This document shows, in pieces, positions 36,801 through 45,800 of a DNA stretch of 64,000 nt. The notes beneath the pieces are model-generated. The model saw only the letters and a list, made by a program, of their open reading frames with translations. It had not been told where the DNA came from and made no database searches. The position numbers and the translations under genes are program-made. Every line of letters begins with the position of its first letter. The stretch's first letter is position 1. Origin of the DNA: Nematopogon swammerdamellus (Eukaryota; Arthropoda; Insecta; Lepidoptera; Adelidae); assembly GCA_946902875.1 (NCBI GenBank), contig OX336345.1:13609395-13673394 (forward strand), in the 5' to 3' direction.

Positions 36801-39800
36801 TCACCGCTCGCATTCCATTCCTCCCCTACTACCCCTCATCCTGTCCGCAACCCCCTCTTACCCCGCCCCTTCTCCCTTCCAACCTCTCACTCCCTCGATA
36901 TCCATTCCTCCTCGTTCCCTCTACTACCTCCCTCCCCCACACCTACCCTCATTCACTAACCCTTCCTCCCTCCATACCTCTCCTCCTCTTCTTCTTTTTT
37001 TTATGGAAACTGACATGGTTGGATACATCACCTACAACATCCGTGATGTCGGACATGTCGTGCCGGCTATACTGAACTGGACGGAAAAAAACGAAAAAAA
37101 TAACTATTTAATTTACATCAAATCTCTTTGATTTACATAGCCGTTTCGACATACGTTTTATTCAGTGCGGTGGTACCAACCCTAGTAAGGTAAGAAGGGA
37201 AGGGTGCTACAGTTTTACGTGGAATCCGAACCACTGTCAGCCTCCAATGGTCGAGCGGTCACACATCCAAGTGTTGACCGCGCCCAGGGTTGCCTGCACC
37301 ACTGAGCTACCGAGGCTGACAAACGTACCTCCCACCCACTCCCCCTTCTTTTCTCTCCCCCTTACTCTTCCTGACCATTATTTATTATTTCTTACCAAAA
37401 GCAGTAACTATTGAGTAATCTGTGCCAAAAGCCTAGATATTAAATTTTCATATCCTTACCTTGAGAAATCATGGATTCCCCATACAAAAACTTTCACCCC
37501 TATTTCATCCCTTATTTTTAGGTTTCCGTATCCCTGTACGGAAGCCTATTACTAAGCCTCCGCAGTCTGTCTGTCCGTCTGTCCGAGGGCTGTATCTCTT
37601 GAACCGTAATAGGTAGCCCGTTGAAATTTTCACAGAATATGTGTTACTATAGCGGATATAACAACAAATAAGCGGAGCTAGGTACAACCAAAGAGTTTGT
37701 AAACTCTTTGGACCGGAGTAAAACCGCAAACAGGAAATTACAATCTTACACGTTCAACGCCACATGAAAAATCCAGTATTTCCGTTTGGGCCACGGGGCT
37801 CACCGCTCACCGGTGAGCCTTTCCTTACTGAACCATTCAGGTCATGGGGGTCACCGGTGAGCCGCGTGAGAGGTCCTACGTAAACGCTTCCTACAAGCCA
37901 CAGAGCGCAGCTACAAAGCCAATATGGAAGTGAGCCGCATGGCCTTGTAGTCGAAGCGGACGGCGTGGTTTTCAAATCCAATAGAAACTTGTAGTTTTTT
38001 ATTAAGTTAATTGTAACGATGCTAGGGCTGCTCTTAACGATAAGGTAGAAAATTATATTTTTATTAATAGAATTAATAAAACCAGAAAATAATAAGAAAA
38101 TATTCGTCAAAATAAAAATGAACATAACATTTTCTTCATTACCAAATAAGAAGACATTATTTATTACGAAAATAATTTATGAAATTGAACAAAAGAAAAT
38201 ATTTATGAAATTGAACAATCACAACATTATGTTATGACACTTCATTATTTAAAATAATCAATCATCTTAACCCTTTGGCTCTTAACCATAAACAATAAAG
38301 AATTATCCGTGAGTCTTGTTAAAACAAGGCAAACAAAGGAATGGTTTAGTTGGGCTGCTTTGGCAATAAGTGGATACTTTTTTCGACTTGGTTTTAGCCT
38401 GTTTGCTACCCATTATTGGTACGTTCTTTGCATAACATTGGTGACATGTTCTTCTCACTTTTCTGGCCAATCCCTCTTTCCTTTCCAGAGTGTGTTTCAT
38501 TCTCTTCCGTCTTTCTATACGCATTTCATCGTCGCTATCCTCACTCTCCGACAAAAGAATTCGACAGCATCTTCTTTTCGTTGGTTGAACTACGTCTTCA
38601 TAGAATCTATTCCGAAACTACGGTTCAGAAGATCTATCTCGATGTTTTCTAACTGCGTTAGCGCTTCTTGTGTTAACTCGAAATCTTCAAAATAATCCAT
38701 TTTTGGCGAGAAAAGCGTAAAACATCCTCAATTGTCGACGCAGCCGGACCGGGATTGATCGCTGCGTCCGCGGCGCGCGCGCAACGGGTGGGCCGCGGCG
38801 TGACCCCGCGGCCCCAGCCAACAGAAAAATACAAATCCTTCATAGGAGGCCACACGATCCACCCGTGAGCCTTTTGCTATATCTCGAAAATTAGACGGTA
38901 AATGTCGCAAATTTTTATTTTCCTTACAAATTACCGCATTTTATAAACTTTGTGATGAAAATCTCAAGTTGATGAAAATTACGGATATAATGAGTTTGGC
39001 TTGGCCCGAACGGAAAAGTACGCTAGGCCCACCGGTGGGTCGTATGGCGTTCAACGTGTTAATTGTGGGCTGATTTTGAAAATTCTTTTTTTGTTTGGTA
39101 GGTCATACTTCAGAGGTGCTCCCATTGAAATTTTATCGAAATTGATTCAGCGGTTTATGAAAAATCAACAAAATACTATTGGTGTGTGGTTACCTTCAGC
39201 AAAACTTTTGTGATGTGGACTTTTTCAGCAATTTGCAGTTTGACACATGGCGAATAATTCTGTACCACTTCAAACGGATTTCGATTATTCGATTTCGATT
39301 ATGGTTTTTTATTAAATATTACTAAAAAGAATGAAATAAAAACTGTTTTAAAAATATAAAACCGACTTAAAAAAAAATAAACTAGAACTAAAAAGTATTA
39401 AATACGTACCTAATATTTTGAAATTTTCTCTGTCATTGTATTGAAATACATGAATCGATATTGTCATTCATATTCGGACCCTTGTCTCATGAATATTCTA
39501 AATTTGAAATCTTTTCCGACCGGCCAGATGCGCTTAATATATTATAATACGAGTACGAGTACCATCGAGCTGGTATGATGATGGAGACGGAAGGTGGCCA
39601 TAGGAACTCCTAAACTACACATGATAAACCCATCGTGTTTGGGCTCGTTGAATTTGTCTTCACGAGCAATTTACTTTAGACCTAGGAGATTCTCAATTCG
39701 ACGGTATGTTTTCTTTTTTTGGATGTTTGTTACGCGATTACTCCGTCAATTATTGTGGGCCGATTTTGAAAATTCTTTTTTTTTTGTTTGAAAGGGGATA

Positions 39801-42800
39801 ACCATGAGGTGGTTCCATTTTAATTTGGTCGAGATCAGATTGGAAAGCGAGGCGGAATCGCGAGGCCGAAGGTCGAGCGATTCCGCCGAGTACATTAATA
39901 GCAAAAAATAAAAAAAAAACTGTGAAATAAAAAACTATTTAAAAAAATATATAAAAAAGGCCTTCAAAAATGTATGAAATTAAAAAAAATCGAACCCTAG
40001 AGTAGTTGAAGGCGGTGCTAAAGCAAGCAAAAATGATACATGAAAGAAAACATGCGTGGATGATATCCTTTGTGATTTGTGTAGCCTTCTTTAGCACCGC
40101 CTTCAACTCTAGGGTTCGATTTTTTTAATTTCATAAATTTTTTAAGGCAGTTTTCATTTTTTTTTTTCATACAATGCTGACATTATTAGAATGAAGAGTG
40201 ACGAGTATTTGTTTAACTGTTCAACTAAATAAATACGTTCTATCCACAGAGCACGGAATACCCCCGCGCGCGCGCGGGGGTATTCCGTGCTCTGTGGATT
40301 TATCTATTAAAAGCGCACAAACAGGAAATTACAATCATAATAATATTTTGTTCCGTATACCAAATTATTTTCAAAAAAATTTTTTATTTTATTTAATTTG
40401 ATAAGAAGTTTTAGTTTTATTGTAAATTGTCATAATTTTATTATTCAAATATAATTAAAAATTTTGGAATTTACATAAATAATGTTCTTTATAAATATAA
40501 ATGAAAGCGCCATCTTTTGTCTAGTAGCAGTAATTCTACAGCCTAGTGACAATTAAAGGCACCTACATACATGTTGTATTTCAACTAGATAGCGCCCTTA
40601 GTATAGAAGTATTAACAAACATTAACGCCACCTGTTTGTTTTACGACAACATCAAGAAAAATTATTAACGCCCTCTGTTGGTTTTACGATTTACAACGTT
40701 ACCAAATTTTTTATATGGAGTGGTCTATCTGTCCCGACAGGGTTATAAAATCAATGACACAACTAATGTGCCGGTCTAGGGGAAATTTCCCGAACTTTCG
40801 CAAACTCTGTGACTCAAGTTGCGCCCAGTTTTAAAGTTTGTGTTTGTCACTTCCTTCGTTTGTCACATGTAGTCGTAAATATATTTTTCGATGAAATCAT
40901 TTTTTTTGTTTTGTTTTATGGAAACTGACACGGTTGGCTACATCACCTACAACATCCGTGATGTCAGCCCATAACACCGGGTGAACTTGGTGCCAAGTCA
41001 GTGCTTCCCTTCGGTCGTGCCGGCTACACTGAACTGGACGGAAAACACAAACTATTTACATAGCCGTTTCGACCGACCTTTCATTCAGTGCGGTGGTACC
41101 ATCCCGGGCGGGTTAAACCCTACCACCTAGTAATATAAGAAGGGAGTCATATCCCATAGTCGCCTTTTACGACATACACGGGGAGAGATGCAGTGGGGCT
41201 ATTGTTTTAAAGTACCTACATTGTTTTGGGGGCTTCCTAAAGAGGACTGAATAAAATATACAGTTGTAACACCTGTTTTCAATTGATTAGGATGACTTTT
41301 GGAATAATGTTGGCACACTAAATAGGATACGAGGACAAAATAATAGAAAATATTTGTTATTCTCCGAACACAAATAAAACATTATAACAGCCAATATGAA
41401 AACAAATCTGGTGATCCGATGGAGAGTAAAATTGGACTGCCTCATTTTTGCTTCAGTTCACGGACTAGTACCGTATTAGGTCTACGGTTCACTTTTAGGC
41501 AGCCTCTTATTGATTCAAACGCTTTAATATTAATATTAATTAAAATGTTGACAATTAATATGAGTATTGTGTCGTCGGTTGCAGGGCGACACGGAGAGCA
41601 TGATGTACAACTCGAAGCTGTCGGTATCTCAGCAGCACGGCGCGGGCGCGGGCGCGCGCATCGTGCGGCCCATGTCGCGCAAGGACATCTTCTACTCGGG
41701 CTCCGTGGTCAACCTGCCCGAGTACCAGAGCCAGAAGTCGCTGCAGGGCTACAGGAACTCCGTGCTCAGCCTCGCGCAGGCGGGCGTCGCCAGCAGGCAC
41801 ACCGGCATGGACGTCGAGAGACAGGAGCGTATGTACACACTCTTACACCTAACGTCTGTCATGCACGGGGGCCTCACAGGAGCCTTCTCACGCCCCTTTT
41901 GAAAAATCCCAGGCTGTACTTGGGGGAATTAGATATGCAGGGAGCGTGTTCCACATTTTCCCATGCCCCATGGTTCGGATTCCATGTAAACTATAGATCC
42001 CATCCCCACCTCTAATATGAAAAATAGTCTTTTAATAAATGAGATAGTTTTTTAATAAGATAAATGGTAGTTCGATAGATAGCAAATACTTTATTGCTCC
42101 AAAAACATTTTACAGAAACAAGCACAATAAACTTATGAGGTGCAAAGGCCGGCGTATCCCTTACAAAGGTGGTCTTTGTTTGTAATAAGAAATTTAATAT
42201 TCTTTCTTGTATAATATGAAAATAGTCTTTCTTTTTCTTTTAATAAGAAAAAGTCTTTGTTTTCTAATATGACAAATAGTCTCTGTGTTCTAATATAAAA
42301 AATCATTTGTGTGTTGTCTAATATAAAAAACATTTCCCTCCTTTTGCTTCTTGCGATCGGGTAAAAATGAGCTTGTGTAATAGATATGATGTTCAGTTGT
42401 TGAATTGTTTTGCTAATTTTGAAATGTTGGTCGTTTGCAGAGTACGACCTGTGTCCGTGCTTCGTGCTGCCGGCGTCGTTCAAGTCAGCGCTGGGCGCGA
42501 TGCTGGACATGACCCTCCTCAAGGACCCCGTGTTCATGATGATCGGAGTGTCCAATATATTTGGCATGGCCGGCTTGTATGTGCCCTTCGTGTACATTGT
42601 GGACGCTGCTGTTAAAAATGTAAGATACCTCTTTCGTGCTTGTTATTTCAAATCCTTACATTGATTGTTATTGAAAAATTAAGAAAGTGGTTAAATGAAT
42701 GAGTTGGTAAATATATTTGTTACAGGTATTGCCTGCATTTAGAAATATTCCATCTAAATTTTTATTTATGGTTGAAGTGACTGGGTCAAAGTGTCTTTAA

Positions 42801-45800
42801 GCTTAGTCAATTTCTCCACCGATGTGCGTTAAAGGTACCTTAAATTTGTACCGTGTAGGGCCGGTACTTTAAAAGAATAGCCCCACTGCATCTCTCCCCG
42901 TGCATGTCGTAAAAGGCGACTAAGGGATATGACTCCATTCTTATATTACTAGGTGGTAGGGTTTAACCCACCCGGGTTGGTACCACCGCACTGAATGAAA
43001 GGTCGGTCGAAACGGCTATGTAAATAGTTTCTGGTTTCCGTCCAGTTCAGTGTAGCCGGCACGACCGAAGGGAAGCACTGACGTGGCACCAAGTTCACCC
43101 GGTGTTATGGGCTGACATCACGGATGTTGTAGGTGATGTAGCCAACCGTGTCAGTTTCAATAAAAAAAAATGGCTGTGTGTTAAAGAAACTTGTAGGAAG
43201 GTCCGAGGTTCGAAATTGAGACCCGCAAATCAATTTAATCAATTTATTCTTGAGACAAACACAGACAGCGTAATCTACCATGACGCTTTTCTCTTCTACT
43301 TGCACTTCGGGCAGTTGGAACGTATAACTCCAGGCGTCCACATCCGAAGCACGTGACCTTCCTACAAGTGGCGCCCAACGTGGGGCCTCACTTGTAGGAG
43401 GTCCGAGGTTCGGAATTGAGACCCGCAAATCAATTTAATCAATTTATTCTTGAGACAAACACAGACAGCGTAATCTACCATGACGCGTTTCTCTTCTACT
43501 ACCTACTACTAGATGGCGCTGCATACACCTTATCCTGCTACAAACTTAATTTTATATTTTATTATTTATTATATTTTATAAGAATGCAAAGATTTATATA
43601 CTTAAAATAAAACGTATGAAGCCCTAAAGATGATTTCACCAAGCTAAACAAATTTTGTATTTCGTGTCACATCAGCTTCACAAGCGTTTATCAGCTCATA
43701 CATAACATAACATAATAATTATCTATGTCCATTTCTTTCCAAATAATATATATTCGACTTCTGCCATCTTCAACAGGAATGAGACCTTTAGCAGATTTTA
43801 TGAGACATTAGACGAGTGATTAGGTGATTGTAGTAATTCGGGGGCCTTAGCGGGATGTCTTTGCTGTGATAGTCGAAAGAGGACTACCAGTGAAGTCGCT
43901 CTATAGTCTCTTCAAGAATCTAGGCCTGTCAAGATCGACGCTAAGCTCATATATGAAGAGAGCTTCGAAAGCGTCACTGGAGGCATCCTACAGAATATAA
44001 ATAGGTTAGAATAGAGAGAGGGAAGTTGAGAGCGGGACTAGTGGTGTCATCGCAGACTAGCTGAAGAGGGCTTGCCGCGAGCCGTAATGTGACACATGCT
44101 GGAGAACTACACAGAGTGGCCACTCGCTGTTGACACCCTCCTCTACTGCTAATGGGCCCAGATATGTTCGGTGAATCCATCGCAAGCTTAGTTCAACACC
44201 TTCTTTAAGTAGTATTTTCTTATATTTGTTACATTTGTGTTGTGCTTTTAATACATGAACAATGTGACGGACAGGGCGTAGAGCGCAGCCAAGCGTCCTT
44301 CCTCCTCTCAATAATCGGCATCACGAACACATTTGGCCGTATCGGATGCGGCTGGGTTGCAGACTTCCCCTGGATGAACTCCTTGCTCCTGAACAACGTC
44401 TGCCTGGTCATCGCGACAGTCTCCGTCGCAGCCATTCCCTTCTGCAGGGGCTACGAGGCCTACGTAGCAGTCTCGATAGCTTTTGGCATCGCTATATGTG
44501 AGTGTGTGATTCTGATTATTTAAATGTAATAACATAGGCTAGCTACCTCTCACTTGGCACCTAACTGTGGGTGCTTTCGCGAGGAGAGGTGAATTTGGCT
44601 CAGAACCGATTACCCTGCTTACCCCGATTGTCGGCATACAGTGTGATTGTATGAATGTACATATGTATGTAGGTATGTTTTGCTATCCTCATAATAAATT
44701 GTTTTCTTAATATACTGAACACAAAATAGCACCTCAATACAATGCGTCACAAGAGTAAATAATATTTACTAATAATATTTACTAAATATTACACTTCACG
44801 TATGTCATGCATGATTAACAGATGGCCGATTTAACCACCTTCGCTCAAAATGAAGCTGACACTTCTGTCAAATGTATGACTCTTTTAACTGTTGTACGAG
44901 ATGTTTTTTTTTTATGGAAATGACACCGTTGACACACAACATCCGTAATGTCAGCCTATAACATCTTGATGAACTTGGTGCCATGTCAGTGCTTCCCTTT
45001 GGTCGTGCCGGCTACAAGAACTGGACGGAAAACACAACTATTTACATAGTCGTTTCGACCGACGTTTCATTCAGTGCGGTGGTAGCAACCCGGACGGGTT
45101 ATACCCTACCACCTAGTTATGTAAGAACGAAATGGACCTACAGTTTTACGTGGAATCCGAACGACCTGTCAATCGGTCATCCACCCAAGTCCTGGCTGCG
45201 CCCAGGTGTTCTTATCGCACCACTGAGCTACCGAAGCTGGTGACCGGAGGTAGTGAAAACCGGGAGAGAGTCAATGTCAGTGAATGTTAGATGTTACTGT
45301 CTCTGGAATTTTACCATACAAGACTAATTCGTAAACGACAACTACTGATACCTATCATAAATACCAGTTTTATTGATTTCAGCACTAAAAGAGATACTGT
45401 CTCTGGAATTTTACCATACAAGACTAATTCGTAAACTACAACTACTGGTACCTATCATAAATACCAGTTTTATTGATTTCAGCACCAAAAGAGAGACTGT
45501 CTCAGGAATTTTACCATACAAGACTAATTCGTAAACTACAAACTACTGATACCTATCATAAATACCAGTTTTATTCATTTCAGCACCAAAAGAGAAAACA
45601 AATTGTGCTGAGGTACTCATGCGACAAGTTAGAGGTTCGAAACCCGTTGCTTCAATAAGGGAACGTATCCATTCCGCGTGACCAATTCTAGGCCATTTTT
45701 GGGCCAATGTGAGCATCCCCTCCCTCCTATGACCCAGCGTGTTTACAAATGCCTCCCCGCCCCCCAATCGGTCACGTTGTATGGGTACATGCCTGAAGTA

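Larger units (their letters stand above)
33061..41584 (+). other. Transporter intron 7 (8.5 kb)
   Basis: Between exon 7 (donor gtatgt) and exon 8 (acceptor ggttgcag). It holds family F, foldbacks, a pyrimidine-rich tract, SINE-B copies, the piggyBac remnant, a MITE and a perfect palindrome. Sequence 33720-35380 and 36000-36350 has no recognised feature. Confidence 0.8.

Noticed and set aside
36567..37131. Overlapping Pro/Ser/Leu-rich ORFs in all three plus frames
   Set aside because: Composition effect of the C/T-rich tract: few stop codons can form.
38673..38910. Two 60-residue minus-strand ORFs upstream of the piggyBac remnant
   Set aside because: They lie in the GC-rich 5' part of the element, in frames different from the transposase start, with no domain.
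43102..43610. ORFs over the LTR region (including 107-residue minus frame)
   Set aside because: They run across a SINE tail and LTR copies and have no gag, pol or other motif.
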